NCBI RefSeq assembly: GCF_011745145.1
Contig: NZ_CP050191.1
Location: 4,047,327 to 4,111,326 of the forward strand
Direction of reading: 5' to 3'
From: Mycobacterium sp. DL440
GTDB lineage: Bacteria > Actinomycetota > Actinomycetes > Mycobacteriales > Mycobacteriaceae
DNA length: 64,000 nucleotides
The position numbers were made by a program, and so were the translations under genes. This document shows positions 7,965 through 17,271 of the stretch, piece after piece (positions within the stretch are counted from its first letter, which is position 1; each line of letters opens with the position of its first letter). The notes below the pieces were generated by a model, which ran no database searches, was not told the DNA's origin, and worked only from the letters and a program-made list of their open reading frames with translations.

Positions 7965-7981
7965 ACTTCGTCAAACGAAGT
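7965..7981. other. Small perfect stem-loop upstream of pepD
   Basis: ACTTCG-TCAAA-CGAAGT, a 6-bp perfect inverted repeat with a 5-nt loop, between the end of mprB and pepD. It may be part of the pepD 5' leader or a regulator half-site; no T-run follows on the minus strand, so a terminator role is weak. Confidence 0.35.
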
Positions 7982-8008
7982 CGTGGTCACTCAGGTTGCC
8001 CAGATGGG

Positions 8009-8024
8009 CTGAGAATCCACTTAG
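8009..8024 (-). promoter_or_regulatory. Candidate MprA box upstream of pepD
   Basis: CTGAG at 8009 and CTTAG at 8020 are direct repeats 11 bp apart (minus-strand reading CTAAG/CTCAG). The same spacing and motif recur twice in front of mprA. Direct MprA control of pepD is established in M. tuberculosis. Confidence 0.6.
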
Positions 8025-8071
8025 AGATTTCTGATCCATCCATGACTGGTCCCCCGACCGACTTAACTGTC

Positions 8072-9571
8072 TCACTTTTTCTCCGCGCCGACGGTGTGCC
8101 CACCACCGACCCGGTGCATGTGTGTCGCATCGGCATTCGAGATCGGCTGCCCTGGCAGCACCATGTGAAACGAAGCCCCCGGCGGGGTGCCGCCCGGCAC
8201 GGTCTCGTCGATGCGCAATGCACCGCCGTGCTTGAGCACCACCTGCTGGACGATAGCCAATCCAAGGCCGGATCCCGGCATCGCCCTGGCTGCATCAGAA
8301 CGGTAGAACCGCTCGAACACCAGCCCGCGTTCCTGCGGCGGGATACCCGGCCCGTAGTCGGAGACCACCAGTTCGGCGTGCGTCGGATCGGTCTGATGCA
8401 TCTGCACACTGACCCGTCCGCCGGCCGGACTCCACTTGGCGGCGTTGTCGAGCAGATTGAGCACTGCCCGGCCCAGTCCGGGTGCATCGCCGAACACCTG
8501 CCAGCCGACGACGTCGACGTCGAATTCGATGTCGTTGCGGCGCCGCCGGACCCGTTCAAGGCTGCGGTCGACGACCTCGGACATGTCGACAGCTTCCGGG
8601 GTGATTCCGCCGGCATCGTCGCGGGTGAGGTCGACGAGGTCACCGACCAACGTCGAGAGTTCCTCGATCTGGGCGATCACATCGGTCTGCAGCCCGGCCA
8701 TCTCGTCCTTGGGCAACGGCGGCGCCCCGGGCGCCTGCGATGCCATCAACAGTTCGACGTTGGTGCGCAGCGAGGTCAGTGGAGTTCTCAACTCGTGGCC
8801 GGCGTCCGAAACCAGCCGGGCCTGCCGTTCGCGCGATTCGGCCAGCGCCCGCAGCATCATGTTGAACGCCTCGGTGAGCCGGGCCAACTCATCACTGCCG
8901 ACCACCGGAATCGGCCGCAGATCATCTGTGCGGGCCACCCGCTCTGCGGCTTCGGTGAGTCTGCCCACCGGTCTCAGCCCGGCGCGGGCCACCGCACCAC
9001 CGGCCATGGCCGCGACTGCCACGCCGATACCTCCGACGATGAGCAGCACCGTGCCCAGACGTCTCAGCACTTGGACAGTGGGCGCCAGGCTCTTGGAGAT
9101 CAGCAGGGAGCTGCCGTTGGCCAGGTGCACCGCGAGCACCCGCTGGTGGTTGGCGGTGCGCAGGGACATCAGCAACTCGCCCGAGATGACGTCCTTCTCG
9201 GCCTTGCCCAGCGGCAGCATCTGGCCCTGCTGGTTGGCCGTGTAGATCGAGCGGCCGGGGATCACCAGCATCGCGTTGACGTCGGAGTACGCGGTCCCCT
9301 CGATCGCCTTGCCGGGATCGGCGGCCAACGATCCGCTCTCGATGAGCAGCCGGGCGCGGCTGTGCAGCTGATTGTCCAGGTCGTCATAGAGCGCGCGGGA
9401 AACGACGGCGTACACGGCGACGGCCATCAGGACGACCACCATGGCCACCATCGACATCGCGAGCATCATCACGCGCCAGCGCAATGACAGTGAGCTGGTG
9501 TTCCGGAGGTTCACAGCGGCGAGCCGCCCAGAGTCGGTGGCGGTTCGCCAGGTGTTTGCGTTGAGCGCCAT
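8072..9571 (-). CDS. mprB: Sensor histidine kinase MprB
   Basis: The protein has 499 residues (M. tuberculosis MprB: 504). Two transmembrane helices (about 34-56 and 172-194) flank an extracytoplasmic loop of roughly 115 residues, then a HAMP linker, a HisKA box with phospho-acceptor H259 (DAGHELRTPLTS), an N-box (LLDNAAKWS) and G-boxes (DYGPGIPP, GSGLGLAI). It senses envelope stress and phosphorylates MprA; in M. tuberculosis DnaK and unfolded proteins modulate it. The ATG at 9571 was chosen; it lies 4 bp after the mprA stop, so the two genes are co-translated. Confidence 0.96.
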   Translation of the reverse strand: MALNANTWRTATDSGRLAAVNLRNTSSLSLRWRVMMLAMSMVAMVVVLMAVAVYAVVSRALYDDLDNQLHSRARLLIESGSLAADPGKAIEGTAYSDVNAMLVIPGRSIYTANQQGQMLPLGKAEKDVISGELLMSLRTANHQRVLAVHLANGSSLLISKSLAPTVQVLRRLGTVLLIVGGIGVAVAAMAGGAVARAGLRPVGRLTEAAERVARTDDLRPIPVVGSDELARLTEAFNMMLRALAESRERQARLVSDAGHELRTPLTSLRTNVELLMASQAPGAPPLPKDEMAGLQTDVIAQIEELSTLVGDLVDLTRDDAGGITPEAVDMSEVVDRSLERVRRRRNDIEFDVDVVGWQVFGDAPGLGRAVLNLLDNAAKWSPAGGRVSVQMHQTDPTHAELVVSDYGPGIPPQERGLVFERFYRSDAARAMPGSGLGLAIVQQVVLKHGGALRIDETVPGGTPPGASFHMVLPGQPISNADATHMHRVGGGHTVGAEKK

Positions 9572-9575
9572 CAAA

Positions 9576-10277
9576 TCAGGGAGGTGTTTCGCGCAGCACG
9601 TAGCCGACGCCGCGCACGGTGTGGATCAGTCGGATCTCGCCTTCGGCCTCGGTTTTACGCCGCAGGTAGCCGATGTACACCTCGAGTGCGTTGCCGGAGG
9701 TCGGGAAATCGAAGCCCCACACTTCTTCGAGGATGCGGCTACGGGTCAGCACCCGCCGCGGGTTGGCGATCAGCATCTCCAGCAGCGAGAACTCGGTGCG
9801 GGTGAGGCTGATCTGACGCTCGCCACGGGTCACCTCGCGGGTCACCGGGTCCAGGGTCAGGTCTGTGAACGACATCTTCTGCGAATCGGTGCCGTCGTCG
9901 ATGACGGTCCGGCGCAGCAACGCCCGCATCCGCGCGAGCAGCTCCTCGAGCGCAAACGGCTTGGGCAGGTAGTCATCCGCACCGGCATCCAGCCCGGCGA
10001 CCTTCTCGGAAGTGGTGTCACGGGCGGTCAGCACCAGGATCGGCAGATCGTCACCGGTGCTGCGTAGCTGCCGGCACACCTCCAGGCCGTCCATTCGCGG
10101 CATCATCACGTCCAGAACCACAGCATCAGGCCGGTCATGGGAGATCGCCTCGAGCGCTTCGACCCCATCTTGGGCGAGCTCGACCGAATATCCATTGAAA
10201 GAAAGCGACCGGCGCAGGGATTCGCGCACAGCGCGATCGTCGTCAACGACAAGTATGCGCACAGGCAACAGTCTCAT
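9576..10277 (-). CDS. mprA: Response regulator MprA (OmpR/PhoB family)
   Basis: The protein has 233 residues. The receiver domain contains the acidic pocket DDD and phospho-acceptor D56 (VLDVMMP), with the conserved LTARD and PKPF positions; the C-terminal winged helix carries [10 protein letters not shown] and the GVGYVLR end. It is the DNA-binding partner of MprB, controlling sigE, pepD and itself in the envelope-stress response. The ATG at 10277 has a moderate ribosome-binding site; the GTG at 10262 (VRILVVDDD) is a possible shorter start. Two CTGAG direct-repeat pairs with 11-bp period lie upstream, consistent with autoregulation. Confidence 0.96.
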   Translation of the reverse strand: MRLLPVRILVVDDDRAVRESLRRSLSFNGYSVELAQDGVEALEAISHDRPDAVVLDVMMPRMDGLEVCRQLRSTGDDLPILVLTARDTTSEKVAGLDAGADDYLPKPFALEELLARMRALLRRTVIDDGTDSQKMSFTDLTLDPVTREVTRGERQISLTRTEFSLLEMLIANPRRVLTRSRILEEVWGFDFPTSGNALEVYIGYLRRKTEAEGEIRLIHTVRGVGYVLRETPP

Positions 10278-10285
10278 CCCGCCGT

Positions 10286-10303
10286 CTGAGAGTGGGCTGA
10301 GAG
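10286..10303 (-). promoter_or_regulatory. Candidate MprA box 1 upstream of mprA
   Basis: CTGAGAG at 10286 and again at 10297, exact direct repeats 11 bp apart, just upstream of the mprA start (minus-strand reading CTCTCAG...CTCTCAG). This matches the loosely conserved repeats known at the M. tuberculosis mprA promoter. Confidence 0.65.
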
Positions 10304-10336
10304 GCGCGCCGCAAATTCACCCAGCGTTTTTCGAGT

Positions 10337-10352
10337 CTGAGACAGCCCTGAG
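10337..10352 (-). promoter_or_regulatory. Candidate MprA box 2 upstream of mprA
   Basis: CTGAG at 10337 and 10348, again 11 bp apart and in the same orientation as box 1. It lies between box 1 and the rpmF terminator. Confidence 0.55.
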
Positions 10353-10359
10353 CACGACA

Positions 10360-10389
10360 AAAAGCGCTATCACGAGTGATAGCGCTTTT
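10360..10389 (-). terminator. Intrinsic terminator after rpmF
   Basis: A long stem with arms AAAAGCGCTATCAC / GTGATAGCGCTTTT, followed on the minus strand by further Ts. It lies 21 bp past the rpmF stop and separates rpmF from the mprA promoter. Confidence 0.88.
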
Positions 10390-10410
10390 GACGAAGTGTC
10401 TTCTGCGGTT

Positions 10411-10584
10411 CTAGCGCTTGTCGAGGTCGACCAGGCCGAGGCGGGCGGCCTTCAGCAGACGGCGCGGCACCTTGTGCTGCTGACCGGCGACATTGACGCC
10501 GACGAGACCAGTGGCCTCGGCCTTCCACTGCGCGCGCCGGCTACGGGTGTTCGCGCGCGACATTCTGCGCTTGGGCACAGCCAT
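10411..10584 (-). CDS. rpmF: 50S ribosomal protein L32
   Basis: The protein has 57 residues, starts [17 protein letters not shown] and ends LGLVDLDKR, a canonical bacterial L32 of the large ribosomal subunit. It has no CxxC pairs, so it is the zinc-independent form, as in M. tuberculosis Rv0979A. The ATG at 10584 follows AAGGAG. Longer upstream in-frame starts are not used because L32 begins exactly here. It is monocistronic, bounded by the terminator at 10360-10389. Confidence 0.97.
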   Translation of the reverse strand: MAVPKRRMSRANTRSRRAQWKAEATGLVGVNVAGQQHKVPRRLLKAARLGLVDLDKR

Positions 10585-10891
10585 GACGTGCATCTCCTTG
10601 CTCTGGGTTGTTGCCGCGCGAATCGAAATGAGCTCGCCGGCGGCGACGATTAGGTACAGAGTAACGGTTGACCTGGCGCTGTTCCAAAACGCGGCCCGTT
10701 CCGGCTGGGGTGGGCCCAATTCGGGCGGCCCAGGCACTCGGCGGCCCGGGCATTCGGTGGGGGGAATGGATGGCACGGCCTTGGTCGTCAGCCTGCCCGC
10801 TCGGCGCGCCGGGTCAGCCCTTGACGTGGTACCAGCGGTACCCGCTAACCTACCGGTTGGTTGGTCCCTTTCAGCGTTGACGGGAGTACGT
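10585..10891. other. Divergent promoter interval between rpmF and the acyl-CoA operon
   Basis: A 307-bp stretch without a supported gene. It must hold the rpmF promoter (minus) and the promoter of the six-gene operon (plus). A TTGACG at 10821-10826 with TAACCT at 10846-10851 is a weak candidate core for the plus strand, with 19-bp spacing. Confidence 0.4.
10845..10860. promoter_or_regulatory. Candidate operator for the atuA-like operon
   Basis: CTAACC-TACC-GGTTGG, an inverted repeat (AACC/GGTT core perfect) 31 bp upstream of the GTG start and overlapping a possible -10 element. TetR-type symmetry, but no cognate regulator is proven; the TetR gene at 19374-19976 is one candidate. Confidence 0.35.
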
Positions 10892-12589
10892 GTGCCACCA
10901 GTAGTACGGATCGGTAATTGTTCGGGGTTCTACGGAGACCGGCTGTCCGCGATGCACGACATGCTCACCGACGGTGACCTGGACTATCTGACCGGTGATT
11001 ACCTGGCCGAGCTCACCATGCTGATCCTGGCCCGTGACCGGGCCAAGAATCCCGACCGCGGCTACGCCAAGACCTTCCTGACCCAGCTGGAGCAGTCGCT
11101 GGGCCTCGCCCTCGACAAGGGCGTGAAGATCGTGGCCAATGCCGGCGGGCTGAACCCGGCGGGACTGGCGGTCGGAGTCCGGGCCCTGGCCGAGCGCCTG
11201 GGCCTCGACGTCAACGTCGCCCATGTCGAGGGCGACGACGTGGTGGGGCGCGCGTCCGAACTGGGGCTGGGCACACCCCTGGCGGCCAATGCCTATCTGG
11301 GCGCGTGGGGCATCGTCGACTGCCTCAACTCCGGCGCCGACGTCGTGGTCACCGGCCGGGTGACGGACGCTTCGGTGATCGTCGGGCCCGCGGCGGCGCA
11401 CTTCGGCTGGTCGGCCACCGACTACGACGCCTTGGCGGGGGCGGTGGCCGCCGGTCACGTGATCGAGTGCGGCACCCAGGCCACCGGCGGTAACTACTCC
11501 TTCTTTTCTGAAATCGCCGACCTGGCCCGCCCCGGGTTTCCGATCGCCGAGATCTCCGCCGACGGCTCCTCGGTGATCACCAAACATGCGGGCACCGGCG
11601 GACAGGTCAGCGTCGGCACGGTCACCGCGCAGCTGCTCTACGAGATCACCGGCGCTCGCTATGCCAATCCCGATGTGACGCTGCGCGTCGACTCGCTGCA
11701 ATTGAGCCACGACGGCACTGACCGCGTCCGGATCTCCGGGGTGACGGGTGAGGCCCCGCCGCCGACGTTGAAGGTGTCGTGCAACAGCATCGGCGGGTTC
11801 CGCAACGCCGCCACGTTCGTGTTGACCGGCCTGGACATCGAGGCCAAGGCTCAGCTGGTGCGCAGCCAGTTGGAGGCCGGTCTGAAAGTCCGGCCGGCCG
11901 AACTTGATTGGACGCTGGCCCGCACCGATCATCCCGATGCCGATACCGAGGAGGCCGCCAGCGCCCTGCTGCACTGCGTGGTCCGCGATCCGGATCCCAA
12001 CCTGGTCGGACGCCAATTCTCTTCGGCGGGCGTGGAGCTCGCGCTGGCGAGCTATCCGGGCTTCACCACCACCGCACCCCCGGGCGATGGTCAGATCTAC
12101 GGAGTGTTCGTACCCGGCTATGTCGACGCCGCCGAGGTGCCACACATCGCCGTACATGCCGATGGCACCCGGATCGGTATCGCGCCGGCGACGGACACCC
12201 TCGATCTGGCCCCGGTTTCCGATCCGGGGATGCCCGAGGCACCGACGGCCGGTTCCACTCGGCGCGCCGCCCTCGGCACGATCGCCGGCGCCCGTAGCGG
12301 CGACAAGGGCGGGTCGGCCAACGTAGGGGTGTGGGTGCGTAGCGACGCGGCGTGGCGCTGGCTGGCCCACACGCTGACGGTCGACAAACTTCGCGAATTA
12401 CTGCCCGAGACAGCCGATCTGCCGGTCACCCGGCACATGCTGCCGAATCTGCGGGCCGTCAACTTTGTGATCGAAGGCATTCTCGGCCAGGGCGTCGCGT
12501 ATCAAGCCCGGTTCGATCCGCAGGCCAAGGGGCTGGGCGAATGGTTGCGCAGCCGTCATCTCGATATCCCGGAGGAACTCTTCAAGTGA
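10892..12589 (+). CDS. AtuA-like protein (DUF1446 family)
   Basis: The protein has 565 residues and starts at a GTG at 10892 behind GGGAG; family members begin at the same [13 protein letters not shown] segment. It belongs to the acyclic terpene utilisation AtuA (DUF1446) family, with the [15 protein letters not shown] and GGNYSFF blocks; M. tuberculosis Rv0976c is the probable orthologue. AtuA is needed for geraniol/citronellol growth in Pseudomonas but its biochemical activity is not established. Here it leads a six-gene unit with a biotin carboxylase pair, two acyl-CoA dehydrogenases and a hydratase. Its stop overlaps the next start by 4 nt. Confidence 0.85.
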   Translation: MPPVVRIGNCSGFYGDRLSAMHDMLTDGDLDYLTGDYLAELTMLILARDRAKNPDRGYAKTFLTQLEQSLGLALDKGVKIVANAGGLNPAGLAVGVRALAERLGLDVNVAHVEGDDVVGRASELGLGTPLAANAYLGAWGIVDCLNSGADVVVTGRVTDASVIVGPAAAHFGWSATDYDALAGAVAAGHVIECGTQATGGNYSFFSEIADLARPGFPIAEISADGSSVITKHAGTGGQVSVGTVTAQLLYEITGARYANPDVTLRVDSLQLSHDGTDRVRISGVTGEAPPPTLKVSCNSIGGFRNAATFVLTGLDIEAKAQLVRSQLEAGLKVRPAELDWTLARTDHPDADTEEAASALLHCVVRDPDPNLVGRQFSSAGVELALASYPGFTTTAPPGDGQIYGVFVPGYVDAAEVPHIAVHADGTRIGIAPATDTLDLAPVSDPGMPEAPTAGSTRRAALGTIAGARSGDKGGSANVGVWVRSDAAWRWLAHTLTVDKLRELLPETADLPVTRHMLPNLRAVNFVIEGILGQGVAYQARFDPQAKGLGEWLRSRHLDIPEELFK

Positions 12590-13734
12590 GCATCTGGACT
12601 TCGCCCGAGCGTGAGGCACTGCGCAAGACCGTGCGCAGTTTCGCCGAGCGTGAGGTGCTGCCCCACGCCGCCGAGTGGGAACGCACCGGCGAGCTGCCGC
12701 GCGAACTGCACCGCAAGGCCGGCGAGGCCGGGCTGCTCGGGGCCAACTTCCCCGAGTCGGTCGGCGGCGGTGGTGGTGACGGGGCGGACGCCGTGATCAT
12801 CTGCGAGGAAATGCATTACGCGGGCTCACCGGGCGGCGTGTTCGCTTCCCTGTTCACCTGCGGCATCGCGGTGCCGCACATGATCGCCTCCGGCGATGAG
12901 CGCCTGATCGAGACGTACGTGAAGCCCACGCTGCGTGGGGATCTCATCGGATCGCTGGCCATCACCGAACCCGGTGGCGGCTCCGACGTCGGGCACCTGA
13001 CCACCAAGGCCACGCGGGACGGGGATGACTACATCCTCAACGGGGCCAAGACCTACATCACTTCGGGTGTGCGCGCGGACTACGTCGTCACTGCGTCGCG
13101 CACCGGTGGTCCGGGAGCGGCAGGCGTCTCACTGATCGTGGCGGACAAGGGCACACCGGGATTTGAGGTCACCCGCAAGCTCGACAAGATGGGTTGGCGC
13201 TCAAGCGATACCGCCGAGCTGTCCTACACCGATGTGCGGGTGCCAATGGCCAACCTGATCGGCGCCGAGAACTCCGGCTTCTTCCAGATCGCGGCGGCGT
13301 TCGTGTCCGAGCGGGTGGGCCTGGCCGTGCAGGCGTATGCCAGTGCCCAACGCTGTCTAGACCTGACCGCGCAGTGGTGCCGCGATCGCGAGACCTTCGG
13401 CAAGCCACTGATCTCGCGGCAGCCGGTGCAGAACACCCTGGCCGAGATGGCCCGCCGGATCGATGTGGCCCGCGTATACACGCGGCATGTGGTGGAGCGG
13501 CAGCTCGCGGGTGAGGCGAACCTGATCACCGAGGTGTGTTTCGCCAAGAACACCGCCGTCGAGACCGGTGAGTGGGTGGCGAATCAAGCCGTGCAGTTGT
13601 TCGGCGGGATGGGCTATATGGCCGAATCCGAGGTCGAGCGTCAGTACCGTGACATGCGCATCCTGGGTATCGGCGGTGGCACCACCGAGATCCTGACCTC
13701 GTTGGCCGCAAAGACATTGGGGTTTCAGTCGTGA
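12586..13734 (+). CDS. fadE13: Acyl-CoA dehydrogenase FadE13
   Basis: The protein has 382 residues, matching FadE13 of M. tuberculosis. It has the full flavin acyl-CoA dehydrogenase fold: ITEPGGGSDV (FAD/substrate loop), the middle beta domain, and the C-terminal QLFGGMGY and GGGTTEI segments. The usual catalytic Glu of short- and medium-chain enzymes (EGT near the C-terminus) is Gly here, while E242 in FVSERVGLAV sits where isovaleryl- and long-chain enzymes carry their base. This suggests a branched or bulky substrate such as isovaleryl- or citronellyl-CoA. The GTG start overlaps the atuA-like stop by 4 nt, and its stop overlaps accD2 by 4 nt. Confidence 0.92.
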   Translation: MSIWTSPEREALRKTVRSFAEREVLPHAAEWERTGELPRELHRKAGEAGLLGANFPESVGGGGGDGADAVIICEEMHYAGSPGGVFASLFTCGIAVPHMIASGDERLIETYVKPTLRGDLIGSLAITEPGGGSDVGHLTTKATRDGDDYILNGAKTYITSGVRADYVVTASRTGGPGAAGVSLIVADKGTPGFEVTRKLDKMGWRSSDTAELSYTDVRVPMANLIGAENSGFFQIAAAFVSERVGLAVQAYASAQRCLDLTAQWCRDRETFGKPLISRQPVQNTLAEMARRIDVARVYTRHVVERQLAGEANLITEVCFAKNTAVETGEWVANQAVQLFGGMGYMAESEVERQYRDMRILGIGGGTTEILTSLAAKTLGFQS

Positions 13735-15326
13735 CCACTCTGAAGTCCACCATCGATCCTCGCTCCCCCGGGTTCACCGAGGCCGCCGAGGTGATGACCA
13801 CCAAGCTCACCGAACTCGACACCGAGCATGCCAAGGCCCTGGCCGGCGGCGGGCCAAAGTATGTCGACCGCCATCACGGCCGCGGCAAGCTCACCGCCCG
13901 CGAGCGGGTCGAGCTGCTGTTGGATCCGGACGCGCCGTTCCTCGAGCTGAGCCCGCTGGCCGCGTGGGGCAGCGATTTCACCGTGGGAGCCAGTGTGGTC
14001 TGCGGTATCGGCGCCGTCGAAGGTGTCGAGTGCCTGATCGTCGCCAACGATCCGACGGTAAAGGGCGGCACCAGCAACCCGTGGACGCTCAAGAAGATCC
14101 TGCGCGCCAACCAGATCGCGATGGAGAACCGATTGCCGGTCGTCTCCCTGGTGGAGTCCGGTGGCGCCGACCTGCCGACGCAGAAGGAGATCTTCATCCC
14201 GGGCGGGCAGATGTTCCGCGATCTGACCAGGCTGTCGGCGGCGGGTATCCCGACCATCGCGCTGGTGTTCGGCAACTCGACGGCCGGCGGCGCCTACGTG
14301 CCGGGCATGTCCGATCACGTCGTGATGATCAAGGAACGCTCCAAGGTGTTCCTGGCCGGTCCGCCGCTGGTGAAGATGGCCACCGGCGAGGAGTCTGACG
14401 ACGAGTCGCTGGGCGGTGCCGAGATGCACGCCCGCACTTCGGGTCTGGGTGACTACCTGGCCAACGACGAGCTCGACGCGATCCGGATCGGTCGGCGCAT
14501 CGTGGCCCGGCTGAACTGGCGGAAGAAGGGACCCGTCCCCGCACCGGTGGTCGAGCCGAAGTTCGACCCGGAGGAGCTCATCGGCATCGTCCCCGCCGAT
14601 CTGCGTATCCCGTTCGACCCGCGCGATGTGATCGCCCGCATCGTCGACGGTTCGGATTTCGATGAGTTCAAACCGTTGTACGGGTCGTCACTGGTGACGG
14701 GGTGGGCCACGCTGTACGGCTACCCGATCGGGATCCTGGCCAATGCCCGCGGGGTGCTGTTCAGCGAGGAGTCGCAGAAGGCCACCCAGTTCATCCAGCT
14801 GGCCAACCGCTCCGACACTCCACTTCTGTTCCTGCACAACACCACCGGCTACATGGTGGGTAAGCAGTACGAAGAGGGCGGGATGATCAAGCACGGCTCG
14901 ATGATGATCAACGCGGTGTCGAATTCCACAGTGCCGCACATCTCGCTGCTGCTCGGAGCCTCCTACGGCGCGGGTCATTACGGCATGTGCGGGCGGGCGT
15001 ACGACCCGCGCTTCCTGTTCGCCTGGCCGTCGTCGAAGTCCGCCGTGATGGGCGGAACCCAGCTCGCCGGCGTGCTCTCGATCGTCAGCCGCGCCGCCGC
15101 CGAGGCGAGAGGCCAGGCGGTCGACGAGGCCGCCGACGCCGCACTGCGGGCCGCCGTCGAGGCGCAGATCGAGGCCGAGTCGCTGCCGATGTTCCTGTCC
15201 GGCCGGTTGTACGACGACGGGGTGATCGATCCCCGGGATACCCGCACCGTGCTGGGAATGTGCCTGTCCGCCATCGCGAGTGGCCCGATCGAGGGGACGT
15301 CGAACTTCGGCGTCTTCAGGATGTGA
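13731..15326 (+). CDS. accD2: Acyl-CoA carboxylase beta subunit AccD2 (carboxyltransferase)
   Basis: The protein has 531 residues with the two-domain crotonase-like carboxyltransferase fold: N-terminal half with VESGGADLPTQ and GNSTAGGAYVPGMSDH, C-terminal half with HNTTGYMVGKQYE and GASYGAGHYGMCGRAY. These are features of the methylcrotonyl-/geranyl-CoA type rather than propionyl-CoA type beta subunits. It transfers CO2 from biotin on AccA2 to an unsaturated acyl-CoA. AccD2 of M. tuberculosis (Rv0974c) has no firmly assigned substrate. It lies between fadE13 and accA2, with accA2 starting 7 bp after its stop. Confidence 0.93.
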   Translation: MTTLKSTIDPRSPGFTEAAEVMTTKLTELDTEHAKALAGGGPKYVDRHHGRGKLTARERVELLLDPDAPFLELSPLAAWGSDFTVGASVVCGIGAVEGVECLIVANDPTVKGGTSNPWTLKKILRANQIAMENRLPVVSLVESGGADLPTQKEIFIPGGQMFRDLTRLSAAGIPTIALVFGNSTAGGAYVPGMSDHVVMIKERSKVFLAGPPLVKMATGEESDDESLGGAEMHARTSGLGDYLANDELDAIRIGRRIVARLNWRKKGPVPAPVVEPKFDPEELIGIVPADLRIPFDPRDVIARIVDGSDFDEFKPLYGSSLVTGWATLYGYPIGILANARGVLFSEESQKATQFIQLANRSDTPLLFLHNTTGYMVGKQYEEGGMIKHGSMMINAVSNSTVPHISLLLGASYGAGHYGMCGRAYDPRFLFAWPSSKSAVMGGTQLAGVLSIVSRAAAEARGQAVDEAADAALRAAVEAQIEAESLPMFLSGRLYDDGVIDPRDTRTVLGMCLSAIASGPIEGTSNFGVFRM

Positions 15327-15333
15327 GCGAACA

Positions 15334-17271
15334 GTGATTACGAGAGTCCTCGTCGCCAACCGCGGCGAGATTGCCCGACGAGTCTTCGAGACCTGCCGCC
15401 GTCTGGGGATCGGCACCGTCGCGGTCTACACCGACCCTGACGCCGGTTCCCCACACGTCGCCGAGGCCGACGCCCGGGTACGTCTGGAGGGCAACAACGG
15501 CTACCTCGATTCCGCCCAGATCATTGCCGCGGCCCAGGCTTCCGGTGCCGATGCGATTCACCCCGGTTACGGGTTCCTCTCGGAGAACGCCGATTTCGCC
15601 GCCGCGGTGATCGATGCCGGGCTGACGTGGATCGGTCCGCCGGTGAATGCCGTGCAGGCCATGGGCTCCAAGATCGAGGCCAAGAAGATGATGGCCGCTG
15701 CCGGCGTTCCGGTGCTGGCCGAACTCGATCCGTCGACCGTGACGGCCGATCAGCTGCCGGTCCTGGTGAAGGCATCCGCCGGTGGTGGTGGCCGAGGTAT
15801 GCGCGTCGTGCGTGAACTGTCGGATCTGCCAACCGAAGTGGCCGCCGCCCAGCGTGAGGCGCAGTCGGCGTTCGGCGACCCGACGGTGTTCTGTGAGCGC
15901 TATCTGGCCGCCGGTCACCACGTCGAGGTGCAGGTGCTGGCCGATCAGCACGAGACGGTCTGGGCGGTCGGCGAGCGCGAGTGCTCCATCCAGCGTCGCC
16001 ACCAGAAGGTGATCGAGGAGGCCCCCTCTCCTCTCGTCGAGCGCACCCCGGGGATGCGGGAGAAGTTGTTCGACGCGGCCCGCCTCGCTGCCGAGGCGAT
16101 CGGCTACGCCGGTGCCGGCACGGTCGAGTTCATGGCGGACGAGAAGGGTGACTTCTTCTTTCTGGAGATGAATACCCGCTTGCAGGTGGAGCATCCGGTC
16201 ACCGAGGCCACCACCGGCCTTGATCTCGTCGAACTTCAGATCCTGGTCGCCGACGGCGGCCGGCTGGACAGCGAGCCCCCGTCGTCAAAGGGTTCTGCCA
16301 TCGAGGCCCGCCTCTACGCCGAGGATCCGGCCAAGGGCTGGCAGCCGCAGGCCGGCTCGGTGCACCGGTTCGACGTGCCCGGGCGGGTGCGCGTCGACAC
16401 CGGTATCGAGGACGGTTCGGTGGTGTCGATCTTCTACGACCCCATGCTGGCCAAGGTCATCTCCTACGCCCCCACCCGGCGTCAGGCCGCGACCGTGCTC
16501 GCCGATGCGTTGGCCCGCACCCGGATCCACGGGCTGCGCACCAACCGGGATCTGCTGGTGAACGTCCTGCGGCATCCGGCGTTCCTGGACGGCGCCACCG
16601 ACACGGCGTTCTTCGACACGCACGGTCTCGACACCCTGGCCGCTCCGCTGGCCGATGCGGGAGTGGTGACACTCTCTGCGATCGCCGCCGCCCTGGCTGG
16701 CGCCGCGCACAATCGCAGCAGCGCACGAGTTTTCGCCCCCGCCCCGAGCGGTTGGCGCAACCTGACCTCGGGCTACCAGTCGCGGACCTACCGCGACTCC
16801 GCCGGCGATGACGTCCCGGTGCGCTACCGGTTCAACCGCGCCGGCGTCGAGTTGCCCGACGACGACAACGTTTCCCTCGTGTCGGCGACACCGGACCGCG
16901 TGGTGCTGGCCATCAGCGGCGTTGAGCGTGCGTTCGAGGTGGCGACGTACGACGATCAGGTGTTCGTGGACTCGCCGCTGGGCCCCGTGCAGCTCACTGC
17001 ACTGCCCCGCTTCCCCGATCCGGACGACGCCGTGGCGCACGGCTCACTGCTGGCCCCGATGCCCGGTTCGGTGGTGCGGGTCGGCGCCGCTGTCGGCGAT
17101 ACCGTCACGGCCGGACAACCCCTGATCTGGCTCGAGGCCATGAAGATGGAACACACCATCGCCGCCCCCGAAGACGGGGTGCTGGCCGAACTCAATGTCG
17201 CCGCAGGCCAACAGGTCGAGGTCGGCGCCGTACTTGCCCGGGTAGAAACAGCTGAAGGAGAACAGTCATGA
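15334..17271 (+). CDS. accA2: Biotin-dependent acyl-CoA carboxylase alpha subunit AccA2
   Basis: The protein has 645 residues from the GTG at 15334 (VITRVLVANRGEIARRVF). An N-terminal biotin carboxylase (about 1-445, ATP-grasp loop KASAGGGGRGM) is followed by a linker/BT region and a C-terminal BCCP domain whose biotinyl lysine lies in EAMKMEH. It carboxylates its own biotin with bicarbonate and ATP and passes CO2 to AccD2. The presence of a BT-like middle region fits MCC/GCC-type holoenzymes. The stop overlaps fadE12 by 4 nt. Confidence 0.94.
   Translation: MITRVLVANRGEIARRVFETCRRLGIGTVAVYTDPDAGSPHVAEADARVRLEGNNGYLDSAQIIAAAQASGADAIHPGYGFLSENADFAAAVIDAGLTWIGPPVNAVQAMGSKIEAKKMMAAAGVPVLAELDPSTVTADQLPVLVKASAGGGGRGMRVVRELSDLPTEVAAAQREAQSAFGDPTVFCERYLAAGHHVEVQVLADQHETVWAVGERECSIQRRHQKVIEEAPSPLVERTPGMREKLFDAARLAAEAIGYAGAGTVEFMADEKGDFFFLEMNTRLQVEHPVTEATTGLDLVELQILVADGGRLDSEPPSSKGSAIEARLYAEDPAKGWQPQAGSVHRFDVPGRVRVDTGIEDGSVVSIFYDPMLAKVISYAPTRRQAATVLADALARTRIHGLRTNRDLLVNVLRHPAFLDGATDTAFFDTHGLDTLAAPLADAGVVTLSAIAAALAGAAHNRSSARVFAPAPSGWRNLTSGYQSRTYRDSAGDDVPVRYRFNRAGVELPDDDNVSLVSATPDRVVLAISGVERAFEVATYDDQVFVDSPLGPVQLTALPRFPDPDDAVAHGSLLAPMPGSVVRVGAAVGDTVTAGQPLIWLEAMKMEHTIAAPEDGVLAELNVAAGQQVEVGAVLARVETAEGEQS

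Noticed and set aside
7475..9487. Long open plus-strand frame opposite pepD and mprB
   Set aside because: Shadow frame; the minus-strand genes have full catalytic motifs.
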